64,000 bases of DNA from Dipteris shenzhenensis (Eukaryota > Polypodiophyta > Polypodiopsida > Gleicheniales): NCBI GenBank assembly GCA_047967505.1, contig CM106538.1, one strand, 5' to 3'. Under the pieces are notes generated by a model. It made no database searches and was not told where the DNA came from. It was given only the letters and a program-made list of their open reading frames with translations. Each line of letters begins with the position of its first letter. Position 1 is the first letter of the stretch. Below are positions 1-12,800 of the stretch, piece after piece. The position numbers and the translations under genes are program-made.

Positions 1-40
1 GACTTTTCAAAAGAATTGTCCAAAAGTCTCACAAAGGAAA

Positions 41-703
41 TTGCAGCTAGTGCACAGTGATGTCAGTGGCCCAATGAGGACAAATGTCATTGGGGGGTAC
101 AAATATTTCATGACTCTCATTGATGACTTCACAAGATATTGCTGGGTATATGCTTTAAAAGCCAAATCTGAAGTGTTCTCATGCTTTCAAAGGTGGCTGA
201 ATATGGTTGAGAATGAATCAGGATGCAAGCTTGTCACCCTCAACACAGATAGGGAGGGAGAGTATATGTCAAAGATGTTTGATGCATTTTTGTCTTCACG
301 GGGCATTGCTCACTCATGCACTACTCCTTACACTCCTCAGCATAATCCTGTTCCCAAAAGGAAGAACAGGTCCTCTATGGAGATGGCCAGATGCATGCTT
401 AAGGCCAAGTCCTTGCCCAATAAATTTTGGCTTGATGCAGTGATGTGTGCCAACTATGTGCTGAATAGATCACCTACAAGGGCATTGAAGACTGTTACAC
501 CTTATGAAGCATGGAAAGGCAAGAAGCCCTCACTTTCACACATGAGAGTTTTTGAGTCTCTTGCATATGTTCATGTACCATCTCAGCTAAGACATTAGCT
601 TGATGACAAGGCAATCAAATGCATATTTATTGGTTACAGCCAGGAGAGCAGAGGGTATAGGTTATACCAACCAAATACTGGGAAGATTATTGTCAGTAGA
701 GCA
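41..703 (+). pseudogene. copia integrase core and C-terminal part, inactivated
   Basis: The frame opens just before the HSDVSGPM motif, which carries the first catalytic Asp of the rve integrase core. It continues through LIDDFTRYCWVY and an NTDREGEY motif (second Asp; the family normally has SDRGGEF). The third catalytic residue is normally the Glu of a QQNGVAERKNR-type motif. Here the motif reads HNPVPKRKNR, so the Glu is Lys. After a TAG at 596-598 the same frame continues with the usual post-core segment (KCIFIGYS, then GYRLYQPNTGKIIVS). The protein would have joined retrotransposon cDNA to chromosomal DNA in the nucleus. The missing Glu and the stop make it inactive. Confidence 0.9.
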
Positions 704-759
704 TAGTCACTTTCTTGAGTTTGCACTCCTTGCTACAGCTTGCAATGAAGAGCCTTTGT

Positions 760-1719
760 GTCATAAAGATGCTTTTCACAGCAAAGAGTGGATGGATGCA
801 ATGAAAGCTGAGTTACAATCCATTGCCAAAAATGACACATGGGAATTAGTAGATCTCCCTCCCGGCAAGCATGCCATTGGTACCCGGTGGGTCTACAAAT
901 TAAAAAGGAAATCTGATGACAGTGTAGATCGACACAAAGCCCGTCTTGTTGCAAAAGGGTATGCCCAACAACAAGGCATTGACTTTGAAGAGACATTTGC
1001 TCCCACATCCAGGATTACTACCATTAGATGTGTCATTGCCATTGCAGCCCATCATCATTGCCAAGTGCACTAGCTTGACATCAAAACTGCTTTTCTTCAT
1101 GGGGATCTGCAGGAAGAAGTTTATGTGACACAACCTCCTGGCTTTGAGGTTGTTAATTATGAAAACAAGGTATGCAGGCTTAGAAAAGCCCTTTATGGTT
1201 TGAAGCAAGCACCCAGGGCATGGTATGCCGAAATTCATGCACACTTACTATCCCTTGGTTTTCAGAATAGCCCCACAGAACCCACTCTTTATGTCCGTGG
1301 GAGATTTTTTAGTGCTGATTTTATATGTGGATGATATGCTCATCACAGGCCCAAATACTCACCATATTGCAGCTTTCAAGGTTGATTTGCAGCAAGTTTT
1401 TGAAATGTCAGACATGGGACAGCTCCACTATTATTTGGGCATTCAGTTTGCTCATGTTGAGGGGGGTATCATGATGTCACAGTCCAAGTATATTGGACAG
1501 CTCCTTGATCGTTTTCAGTTCAAGGATTGCAAGCCAATCTCTACCCTGGCTTCAAATTTTCAGCTCATAATGGGAGCCCACCATGTGATATCACTCTTTA
1601 CCAGCAGGCTGTTGGATGTCTCATTTACTTATGTCACACCAGACCTGACTTACAGTATGCAGTATCTCAGCTCAGCAGATTCATGCACATGCCCAGTTCA
1701 CAGCGTTGGCAAGCAGTGA
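760..1719 (+). pseudogene. copia reverse transcriptase, frameshifted
   Basis: This is RVT_2-type reverse transcriptase. Recognisable blocks in order are EWMDAMKAEL, NDTWELVDLP, HKARLVAKGYAQ, a TAG stop at 1071-1073, then [29 protein letters not shown] and the catalytic ILYVDDML motif near 1318-1340. The motif is in a different frame from [11 protein letters not shown], which shows a frameshift around 1310. The YVDD aspartates survive. After the LHYYLGIQF block the frame drifts again near 1610. The enzyme copied element RNA into cDNA inside cytoplasmic particles; this copy cannot make it in one piece. Confidence 0.9.
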
Positions 1720-2266
1720 AGAGAGTTTTTAGATATCTAAGAGGCACTCAGGATTTAGCTCTCTTCTATGGTGATCAGGGTTCACTTACCATGCATGCTT
1801 ACACGGATAGTGAATGGGCAGGTTGTTCCGTCACCGGAGTGTCACATACCGGCAATTGTTTTTTGCTTGGCAATTCATGTATCTCTTGGCTTAGCAAGAA
1901 GCAACCAGCAGTTGCCACATCTAGCTGTGAGGCTGAGTACAGGGCAGCCTTCATCGATATAGTAGAGTTTGTGTCTGGCTTCGACAGTTACTTACGGATC
2001 TTGGTATTTGCCAGACATCCTCCACTATGGTCTACACTGACAACCAGAGTGCTTTGGCCATTGCACATAACCCAGTGTTTCATGCGCATATAAAGCACAT
2101 TGAAGTTCACTATCATTATGTTCGAGAGCGGTTGTCAGCAGGAGACATAGAGTTGTCCTATCTTCCCACAGAGGACAACATTGCAGATATGTTTACAAAG
2201 ACACTTCCTCGTCCCAAGTTCGAAGTCTTCCGACAAGCTTTACACTTGATTCCCTTTGTTACATGA
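1620..2266 (+). pseudogene. copia RNase H domain, frameshifted
   Basis: The frame continues from the reverse transcriptase through YLCHTRPDLQYAVSQLSRFM, RYLRGTQDLAL, then YTDSEWAG (first RNase H Asp), WLSKKQPAVATSS and CEAEYRA (Glu). Near 1965-2030 the frame shifts, and the end (YTDNQSALAIA, then HIKHIEVHYHYVRERL and DMFTKTLP) is read in the frame of 2027-2266. RNase H removes the RNA template during cDNA synthesis. The motifs remain, but the reading frame is broken. Confidence 0.9.
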
Positions 2267-2394
2267 TCTGACATACCTTGTACATTCATAGGTGGCTATA
2301 TCCTTTTGGATGAACATGTGCCACCATGACCAGAAAATACCAAGTATTCTGAGACGTTTCCAGAATACTTCAGCCCATACCATGGAGGGGGGTT

Positions 2395-2668
2395 TGTAGG
2401 CCATCTTCTCCCTGTTCTAGTGATGCCCTATGGGCCCTAGTATGTGCCTTGTAGGCATAGTTATAGGCACTTAGTGTATTTTGTGCCTTTTATGCCACAT
2501 AGGACACTTAGTCCTATGTGACACCTAGGACACTTAGTCCTAGGGTCTACCTACAAGTACTATGTACTTTTCTTTTCATTTTAGTCTAGTTGACGTAACG
2601 GCTGATAACTATCGACTCTTGTACCTTGTACTTGCTCTCTCGTTTATCGATCCTACAAAGATCCTACA
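2395..2668 (+). repeat. 3' LTR of the copia element
   Basis: The repeat begins TGTAGG right after the polypurine tract. It ends at one of two CCTACA hexamers (2652-2657 or 2663-2668), the inverted match to TGTAGG expected at LTR ends. This gives 263 or 274 bp. The 5' LTR is outside the window, so the end and target duplication cannot be checked here. Confidence 0.72.
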
Positions 2669-3906
2669 ACTTTGGAAGAGCGACACCATTGGAGCTCAGT
2701 CCCTCCATTCTATGATATAATTTTCCAAGCTCAATGCATACTGGATCTTGGTCTTCTCTTTGATCTATAGATGGAAGGCCGTATAGTGACTAACATACGA
2801 CCGGATGGATCATGTAATGAGTGCTAGAACAAGCAAAAGACCACGCTCATCAACATGTAGTGATGCTCTGCTGAGCCTGAAAGAGCCACAACCGAAGTTG
2901 GCTCAAGCAAGTTTCCAAGTAAAGCTGAAACAACTTCGGTGCACCTTTGATTTTCCTTCCCTTATGTGCCTATACTTGCTCTGTAACTAAGATCTCATCA
3001 AGTCCCTCAACTTCTGGTTACACACAAAAGGCATATCCTCTGGCACATCTCCCTGGAAAGGTTTGAGAAGATGCACATTTCAAGCATTATGAATCCTCCA
3101 AAGATCTAGTAGCTTCAAGCAGTAAGGAGAAGCTTCTTGAAAGCTTGGAGTGGTTGCACTAGCAAGCCCAAAAATCGCTTATAGATAGCTCTCGCATCCA
3201 TAAGGCGAGACAAGGATTGGATGCCTCTTGATCATGATACGAGTGGCAATTGAACTAGTTCTCTAGCAAATTAAGTGTGCCTGCTTCAACCTTGATGGAG
3301 TGGGCCCACAAGGTGGATAATGATGACCTTCTCACTCCAGCATTCAGACTTGAACTACTCACCCTTCAAACCCTCAGCCAAGTCAACCCGCACAAGCCTC
3401 AGGTACTCATAGTTCAACACCCCCAGCCTTCCCATGGGTTAGGGGATCATGAGCTGAAATGTGCACAGATTTCATAATTGTGCAAGACAGCAGCCTCAAT
3501 GCCTGATTCTATACCAAGAGTGTCAGAGAGCTCTTGTGTAGACTCGGATATCTTTTGACGCTTTGCAAATAATAGCAAGAGTCTTTTGCTTCATGCTAAT
3601 CAAAGTTCAACACACAACAATGGCAGTTGCAAACAATGTCACCTTTAAGGAATGCTGGAAGGGAATGAGCATAAAATTATCTGCTACCATGGATGCATGT
3701 CAACCAAATGAATTTACTATGATAATTAACTACTGCACCCATTCTAGCCTAGCACTCAAAACCTCTAAACGCAATCAATGGCCAAAAAAAAGCATCCCCA
3801 AGCATATGTACTGTTTAATACACCAATTATCAAGCCAAAAAATGACATTGTCGCAACATGAAGACTGCTATAATTTAAAAAAACAAAACCTCAAATTTTA
3901 CCATAC
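2669..3906. other. SEC intron 15 sequence without recognisable gene
   Basis: This stretch lies between the copia LTR and SEC exon 15. I searched the minus strand for the next conserved SEC block (a Cys-rich piece followed by WEDR and the catalytic domain) and saw none, so the intron must continue through the copia element past position 1. Short open frames at 2805-2990 and 3277-3477 (plus) show no family I recognise and are probably chance. Confidence 0.6.
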
Positions 3907-6900
3907 CTGTAAAGTGTGCATAAGATTGCATGTTGCCTCTGGAAAATCAGGCCTAAGTATTAAGGCCTGCTTGTAGCTAGTAATAGCAGCCTCCACATGC
4001 CCGCTGCATGACAGATCAGTTTAGAGACTAAGACAAATTACAACTTAGCATGAAAGATAAAAGAGTGAGAGATTGTTTAAACCTGCACCACAGACCTATC
4101 CTTATAAGCAGAGGCCAGATTGGCATGCCCTTCAGCCATTGAAGGACATATCGTTACAGCCCGCACATAATCATGAATTGCCTCACTCACATGGCCGATT
4201 TCTTTAAACGTATTTCCTCTATTGACAAGACCATCAGCAGCCAAAGGATCTATACGCAAAACTTCATTATAGCATGCAATTGCTTCAGCATAATGCCCCT
4301 GCATGCAAGAATCAAAATTACTTTGAGCATGTCAACGTAAGGTAGAAGACATCAACAGGAATAAGTCCAATTTGAGTACAGAACAAGCATCAAAACAGAT
4401 GGCCACAAATTTGATGCTAAGTGAAGTATATTTACTCAATGCTGCAATCACAAACCCCCATGGACTGACAGGTTACAATATGCTTATTGCCATGCAGTCA
4501 GTTGAAATGTTGTTTTCTATCACTTATCGACAAACATACTCCTGTGCAAGCTTCCAAGAAGTCCAAAAGAATAATTCACGAAGTGATTACAACGCTGAGA
4601 AGTAACCCCACACAGTTTCAAGACGTTTCATTAATTAATACTCATTTTCATGCTAGGACTAAAAGGGATGTAGATGGTCAACCTGCTGTTTGTATAAAGT
4701 GGCTAAGTTGCTGTACGGCGCAGATAGACCTGTGGTGACACTGAGAGTTGCTTTGTAGAAGTTTGCAGCAACATTTATCATATTCCTAGAAGCAGGGCAT
4801 GAGACCAAAATCAGCGTATGAAAGAGGAACTTAACAGGATAGGACAGTTCAGCAAAATTGAGATGCCGATCAAAGAACCATGATCCAAAAACCAGTGGGA
4901 GGCACCTACGCTTCCATGTAAATATTTCCCAGATTGGTTAAAGCTTGAGGATGGTTTGGCTGAAGCGCCAGGCAAGACTGCAAGCAAATAAACCATCTAT
5001 AAAATGAGAGTGCAAAGTACAGTGATGGAGCATGAACTTTCTATTGCATTGTGGTTGAGGAAACAAATAGTGCAAAATCCCACTTAACATAAGACACCAT
5101 TGCAGATTTCCACGACAGAAATGTTGGAAACATTGGTAATTTTGTAATGCAACAGAATGACAAACTAATTATGCCTTTCACAGCGACACAAAAAATTTTG
5201 CGTGCACAAGAGCATTCCTTAAAACAAATGCCTTGTACAATTTAACTCCAGACATGTAGGGCGGGCTCACTCACGATCAAGGCTAGCACTTAACTAGAAG
5301 GCTAATCAGAAAGGAGTCCACATAACAAGCTCTAAAATCCCTACTTACGTTATCAGCACCTACAAGATGAGTGTTCCAAGGCAAACGAAAAACTCAGCCA
5401 TATCAAAGGCCAGCCTAAAGGAAAGATTGATCACACAGTCCTCAACCAAGCCTAAAGGAATGATTGGTCATTGACCCGTCTGTAAGTTGGAGCATGGGCC
5501 TACTGTATAGCATGCTTCATCCCCAAAACATTACGCAGGTCTGGCACAATTCGTAGGACAAGCATGACACCTGCAGCAGATTTTGCAGCAGTGACAGGTC
5601 TATCTATAGGCCCCGGCCTGGCCTCGGATGTCATCCTGCTTCAGCAACATGTATCCACTTGCTTGGTAATATTTCTTTTTGTTTTTCAATAGTATGCTTA
5701 TTAAGAAATGAAATGTTTTCCTACTATTCAGTTATGGTCAATGGGGACTAGGTCTAGCATTTGAGGGTGGGACCCCTTGCTTGGGGTTATGAGCATTAGT
5801 GACCCACAAGAGTGATGGCCTCTCTTTGAGAGGGACATCTGGAAACCACACCCCACCTGAGTACCCAAACATGGGACCAATCAAATGCACAGATTGCATA
5901 CTGACCTAGGAACCATTCAAGAGAATGTTCCTTGAGCTTTGGGTGTGGGCCTAGCAACATGCCAAGAGTAATGGAGATACAAGATAAGACGACAAACAAA
6001 TGAGCTCAGTATGGCTCAATTATGACCTTAGAGTATGTCAGTAGATAGTCCAAGCTGTTAGGAACCCGTGGGTGCGATCAGAATTGAATTCTGACAACTT
6101 TGAAATTTTAGGGTTTTTGGGAGTGACATGGCAGACTGCCACATGGAATCTGAGCTGGCAGGTCAGTCCACTTGTCCCACGCATGTGGCAGCATGCATGG
6201 CAGGTGGCAGGGCATGCAGGCCAAGTGTCTAGCCCCAAATTTGGTAGATTTGGGACAGGTTGTGGGCTGTCCTCTTTGGGACTGCAGCCCACCAAAAATC
6301 TGGGACGAGTGTCCACCTTCCACTCTGGGGGGGAGCTGAGCCTATAAAAGAAGGCCTGTCCCCTTCATTCCCTACATGAAAAATTCGTCACTTTTCTTCT
6401 CCCTCCTTTTGGTTGATGCAGTAGAACCTCTCCAGCTCCTTGGGTGCAGCCAGCTTCTCCCCAAGCCATTCTCTCACCTCAGCAACACACTCTCTCTCTA
6501 CAGTTCCAGCCCCTCCTCTCCAAAAATCTGCCCCCTCTCAGCTCTTCTGGAACAGCAGCAGCATCCTCTCTCCTTCTCCTATCCTGGAGCAGCCACAGCC
6601 CCTTTCTCTCTCCTGCTGCAGTCTTCTCTCTCTCTACTGCAGAATTTCTCTCTCTACTGTTCCAGCCCCTTCCCCTTGTAGAAATCTGCCTTTCTCTGCA
6701 CCTCTAGAGCAGCAGCAGCTCCTCTCTTACATCCCCTCCCTTGGGATCAGCATTGGCACTCTCTCTCTACAGCTATCACTCCATAAAGTCTTTCTCTCTC
6801 TAGCCTACAAGCTGTTTTCCTGAGCTGTTCTCATTCCAGCCCCATTTCCACACTCTCCTCACCCAAGGGAGCTTCAGAGGCATCAAGGACTTCATCTACA

Positions 6901-9766
6901 AAGGGGTCAAGTCACGAAGGGAGTCTGTATTGTCAAGTTTATCTCATTTACAGCACTATTTCATGTTGTTTCTACTATCTTTCTAGAAACTTGTGCTTGC
7001 CTCTAATGTTGGATGTAAGTGGTGATTGTTGCAGGCCTCTTCCTTGTGGATTGGGCAAGCCAAGAGTTGAAACCTGAGCTTGGAGTCCTCCTTTCTGTTG
7101 TCTACCTTGTACATATGCTCTTGGGTCTAGTATCTAGGTCCTAGGCTTTCACTGAGTTCATCAGTTTGGAAGGTGCATTGCACCTTGGTCTTGTATCTCC
7201 ATTTTCAAAAATAAAGTGAGCCTGGATAAGGGGGGGGCCGTCTTGGCCCCTCAATCATATTGCAATTTCCAATGATGTCACTTTGTGTTTAAGCTGTATA
7301 AGTCTTAATGCCAACTTAATTGAAATCTCTTAAGTTCAAGTATAAGTGTTTGGCAACTCGCAATCATTTCAAGTATAAAGTGAGCCTGGATAAGGAGGGG
7401 GCCCGTCTTGGCCCCTCAATCATATTGCAATTTCCAATGATGTCACTTTGTGTTTAAGCTGTATAAGTCTTAATTCTAGCTTAATTGAAATCTCTTAAGT
7501 TCAAGTATAAGTGTTTAGCAACTCGCAATCATTTCATTCAAACGCCTCTGCAAAATCCGTTGTTTGAATTGATAGAAAGCACCGAGTAGTTTACATCGAA
7601 GCATGTAAATACAAGCAAGTCATCAGACCTGCAGTTGAGGTGATTTTGACAGACCCAGTTCGGCTTGAACTCGTCGGGTTAGTTTACTGACTAGGTTGGC
7701 CTGGTCACTTCCTATAAAAGGAGCCATAGGTAGCCCAGCTCCCTAAATCCCTTCACATGAGACACGCAAAAGCAGAGCATACTCACCTTCCTTGTCTTCG
7801 TACCTCAGATTTGTCATGACAAGAGAAATCACTAATCCGTGATTAGTAGACATTATATATTACACGCCAATGGTGTAACATGTATATGTATTTATGATGG
7901 ACACCGACCGATTTGTTATGGCGGTGGATCATCTCAGTAGATAGGACTAGTCGAGCTGGAGCCACTGCTTCAGACGGCATCGAATTTGGACATGTGATAC
8001 TTATTCTATTAATAAAAATGTGCACACACGTGTCTAGGTCCTAGGGGCAATAGGAAGGGAAGGGTGCATTAAGGTGCATTGAATGGTAGATGCATGGGTC
8101 ATAGGCTAAGGGTAGGTGTAAATGGGAAGATGGAAGTTGATTGATCTCAAGGGACATTAATGAAAGGGTATCACCCTTTCATTGTGAATGTCACGTAGCA
8201 TTCTTCATTCACATCGCATTCATCCGCCATCTCACACACACCTTGCATGTAGGTCGAAAATAGAAACAAGTACTCTCACGAGGGCGCTCTTCCCCATTGG
8301 AAGGCCAATCGGCATTCAAGTTCTGCATGCATTGCACACATTTGCATTCTTAAGAAGGCTGGTTCTTCACAAGATTTACACAGCCCCTCTAGCTGTCTTT
8401 TCCCTGCAATTCACTGGATGTTCGAAGTTCCTTCCTAAAGCAATTTTCCACTCTAGTGGTCAGTATAATATGAGTTTTATTGAAAGTATATGCGTTGTTG
8501 TCGGCATAATCTGAGTATTATTGGAAGTATATGTGCTCCTCTCTCTTACAGTTTGAGTGTTCCGAACTCGTAGTGCATCTAAAAGAGTTCAAGCATTAGC
8601 ATCTAGTACTAACATGGTATCAGAGCCATCACTATGACTCTTATATTCGCATTGAAGGAACGAGCCCCTTCAAGCTCGAAGGCAACCACTAAAGTCTATT
8701 CTCTGTTTCTGTGATTTTGGAACACTCCCATGCCCATCCCAAACTTCGGAGATGTGGGAAAGTTGGATGGGACTAACATTCCATGATCCGTTTGGAAGGT
8801 CAAGATCCGAGCCACCTTGTGGCTAGGAAACTCTAAAAGGTGATGATAGGAACAAGCTCAAGCCCGAGGATGTCAAGTATCCTTCAGGGAAGGTGGCAGT
8901 GGCTATAGATCCAAGCCCTGTCAATGATCATAGGGACTACGCGGATTCCGTCATTCCACACATGTAGAAAGCGAATATGTCCAATGAGGTGTGGACCATT
9001 TTTAATGATTTATGAGAAGAACAATTCGTCAAGGATCCTATCCCTCCAAAATCAATTGTTCACCATGCGAATGAAGGGGGTTAGGTACATAACCATTTTG
9101 CAAAGTCAAGATGAGCAGCTGGCGGCAGTCAGCAATAAGGTGGACTCAAGCCAATTAGCAATGCTAGTTCTTGGGATGCTTCTGATGAGTTTCAAAGGAT
9201 TTGTTACTTAGGGAGAGGAACAAGCCTCTTACATTTGAAGAGCTTGGGCCCAAGGAGGAAGCCTAGTTTGCAGCAGTGCCAGGTCTACTTATAGGCCCTA
9301 GCATGGCCTGGAAGCAGGTTTCATGGTGTGCAGTATGGGCAGGTGTAGTCCGCACAGGTCTGGAACAGTGGGCAGGACAAGGACACACCTGCAGCAGATT
9401 TTGCAGCAGTGACAGGTCTATTTATAGGCCCTGGCATGGCCTGCGAGCAAGTTGGGCACGAGCAGGTTGGCAAACCTGTAGTTGAGATGATTTTCACAAA
9501 CCCAAGTCGGCCTAGAACTGGTGAGGTTACTGACCACATCAGCCTGGTCAGGGTGTTGGCTGCCTATAAAAGGAGCCATAGGTGGCCCAGGTCTCTATCA
9601 CACTGAAGCCCTTCACAAAAGGCACGCAGAAGCAAAACAGCGACCTTCCTTGTCTTCATGCCTCAAATTTGTGCAGCCTTTCTCTAGCTGTCTTTTGCCA
9701 AAGCAGTGCGCCGGATGCTTGTAGCTCCTTCCTAGAGTATCTGCTGCTGTTGCTGCTGCTGCTGCT

Positions 9767-9803
<37 letters not shown>

Positions 9804-12800
9804 ACCGGTTCTCCTAGGACCCCGAGTTGGGCTAAACCCCCAACCCAACCCGGGGGTTAGGTTCAACAAGGGAGTTCTTGAGAAATAGCCAATATGGAAT
9901 GGCCTACCCTCTCCTCCAAATCCCCCTCAACTCCATCAACTGTCATGACAAGAGAAATGATTATTTAGTTAATTAATAGTCATTAGAACCTTATTATTGT
10001 TAGGCGCAATTTGATGGTGCGGTTATATGTTTGTATTTATGATCCATCAAGCGGTGTAAATAGTACCGCCAAAACTATGTAACATTGGCCAATGATTAGT
10101 AATAAAGATGTGCACACACGTGTCTAGGTCCTAGTGTCAGAAAATACCCAACAGAGGGTACACACAGCGGAAGACTTATAGAAGTGCCCAGGAGCTCACA
10201 CAGTGTGCGGTGTGGGTGTGGAATCACAAACTTCTTTACTTATGTGCATACAATAGGTGCGCAGACTCATCAATAGACAATGAACCAACCAGATAGAGAA
10301 ACCACCAAAATATATATTTCCGTCCACAACTATGGACACAATACAAAAGAGACAGATCCAAAGTCCCACCAATGATGTGGTCCTCTGATCTTACCACAAG
10401 GTCCTTCTCCTATCTGCTGGCTATCTCTAGACTCGAGCCCACGTGCTCCACCTGGAGCTTCTGTAGACTTTCCATCCTTTGACCTCAGCTCCTTGCTGCC
10501 CTAGAAGACAGCCAAGGTCTCAGCCTCACACTGAGCTAAGTCTGCAGCAACACTGGTACTCCTTCAGCTTCTGGATGTAGGCCCCAAGGGTTGTGCTCTG
10601 CTGCTCCTTTCTGCTCTGCTGGAAGCTGCACTACTGGATATTGAAATGAGGCCTGAGCCTCTCCTTTTATAGGCCCTGAGGCCTGGCAAAAATACCGACT
10701 GGTCAGCCCTATTTTGGCCGACTCAGTCTGGCTGAAAACCGACCTGGTTGGCTGTCCCTACCAGCCCAACCAGGGCCCTATATAAGGGACTTCACTAGGC
10801 CCTTTTCAGCCTTTGTTCCATGCAGGGACCCAGCCCTCTTGACCAGCCTAACCAAAGCCTGGTTGGCTGGCTCAACCAGCCCCAACCAGCTCTACTGTTG
10901 GCCGACCTGTTTGCTGATCTGTCCCGCCATATTCCTGCACCATCTTTAGGGTATGCTGCAGGCCATGTGCCTACCCACACACCTTGCCAGATAGCTTGCC
11001 ATGTAGGCGCCTGTACACCGCGATACCCCGCCATCTCGTGCTGCTCCATATATGTCTCTTCCAGGCCAGATCTATGCCATGTATGCATCGCCATCTGCCA
11101 TGGTCTCGGCGCCATGTGTTGCAGCCACTTTGATGCGTCCAGGTACTTTCCTTTTTCTCTCTTGGGCACATCCTGCCCTAGGTCTCCCTCCCCCACGCTC
11201 TCCTCATTTGGGGGCTTACAGATGGGGAGGTGACCTTTCCAACACCTAGGGGCAATAGGAAAGAGAAAGGATGCATTAGAGTGCATTGAATGGTAGGTGC
11301 ATGGGTCATAGGATAAGGGTAGGTGTAAATGGGAAGATGGAACTTGAGTGATCTCAAGGGACATTAATGAAAGGGTATCACCCTTTCATTGTGAATCTCG
11401 CGTAGCATTCTCTCTACCACATTGCGAGACAACGAAATTTGACGACGGAACCTCGACGACACGCATGTTCTACGGACAGCGCAGCCTGCACTGTGTGCAC
11501 AGCACACTTTCCAGGTTGTAAACATCTCCTTCCCACCCAACCCTGAATTCTTGATGTTTTGAAACAAGGGATTTTTCTGAAAATTTTTGGTCTTGAATGG
11601 TGAACGGGGTGTGCTAACGGGGTACCTGTCCCGTCCCCCCGTGTGAATGTACCCTTAAAATCCTTAAACCGTGAGGAAAAAAGACCCCCCCGTTCGCCCC
11701 AATGGAAAGTCGGATTGGAATAAGATTTTAAGGGAGTCATCCACCCAGCAAGTACCCCCTATAACGGTAACTAGAGCTCCAATCCGCTCAAAACAAGTAG
11801 CCCAAACGGAGCGTACCAGTTTACAGCAGAAATACAAAAAGAAAAGCTTAAAAGAGAAGGAAGAAGAGGTCATTTTAAGTGTCTTCTCAACACAAATGAA
11901 GTGGGAGTCGGATAAATACCACCAACTTTTGCTGTAAAATAAACCCTTTTTTTGAAATTACAGCAACTCATTTTCTCTCTTGTATTACTAAAAGGAAAGA
12001 ATCAGAAGGATGCTCTAATGTGGTGGTCTTTGTCACAAACAGGAAAAGAGCCTAGTCATGAATGGAATGGACTAAGTTCATAGAGCAACTGAAAGCCACT
12101 TTCATGCCACCGAGGCATGAAGAGAACCTAACCTTTTGTTGGGAGAGATTTAGGCAGTTCGATAATGAGAGTAATGCACATTTTACAGCCAGATTTTGGA
12201 AACTCTCTCTAGAGTTACCCGAAAAGAGTAGCCTTAAGCCCAAAAGTAAGGTACAAGGTTGAAATGTTTAACCCAACCACGCTTAAGGACCTCACTAAGT
12301 TGGCTGAAATAGCCGAGAGGAAATTGAATCCTCGTAAACCCTTCAATAAGGAGGGTGGGTCATCATCTAAAACCAACAATATACCCACTTTTAGAAAAGT
12401 TTAAAAATTATAAAGAAAAGGGTAAAGCTCTTGTAAGGAATGTGAACAACCAATCACGTCCTGGATGGGTGCCATTTCCTTCTATGACGGACAAAGACAA
12501 GAGAAAGTTGATTAAGGAAGGAAAATGTTTCGGGTGTAAGAAACATAAGCCAGGGCACGTATGAGATAAGTGTCCCGTTCTCTTGCCTCACCTTCCTGCT
12601 TGGATGCCTTGGCTTTCCCTTTTATTAGAATTCGTCTTGGCAATCTTAGCCTTCTACCTTCTCACCCTCGAAATCTACCGTGACTATTGAGCCAATAGTG
12701 AATGCTGTCCATTCAGCCAATACCTTTGGGCCTCACGATCTTTTTAAGGTGTATGGATTCATGAATGGACAGAGAATAGTGGTTCTCCTAGACGATGGAT

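Larger units (their letters stand above)
1..2668 (+). mobile_element. Ty1/copia retrotransposon, 3' part, cut by window edge
   Basis: The order integrase, reverse transcriptase, RNase H, polypurine tract, LTR is that of Ty1/copia (Pseudoviridae-type) elements, and all of it reads on the plus strand. The gag, protease and 5' LTR lie before position 1. A polypurine tract (GGAGGGGGG, about 2384-2392) directly precedes a terminal repeat starting TGTAGG. The coding part is broken by in-frame stops (596-598, 1071-1073) and frameshifts near 1310 and 1610, so the copy is dead. It lies in intron 15 of the SEC gene, in the opposite orientation to it. Family assignment is firm; the lineage within copia is not resolved. 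Confidence 0.93.
7628..9260 (+). mobile_element. Degraded Ty1/copia element: LTR end, primer site, gag start
   Basis: The LTR part 7628-7811 plus 8372-8614 (split by a solo LTR) has a TATAAAAG box at 7713-7720 and ends CTAACA. It is followed directly by a Met-tRNA-type primer-binding site. Beyond this, 8735-9230 reads, with several stops, as a copia gag N-terminus (GKLDGTN, SVWKVKI, then NEVWTIF). A second LTR-like copy begins at 9262, so most of the internal region has been deleted. It is old and dead, in SEC intron 11 and antisense to SEC. Confidence 0.72.

Noticed and set aside
6376-6823. Three overlapping plus ORFs of Ser/Leu/Pro-rich sequence
   Set aside because: CT-rich leader-like sequence downstream of an LTR TATA box; all three frames are open because of composition.
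10795-11364. 189-residue minus ORF and overlapping plus ORFs
   Set aside because: They lie mostly within a proven solo LTR (10135-11244) and cross its boundary; GC-rich chance frames without a family pattern.
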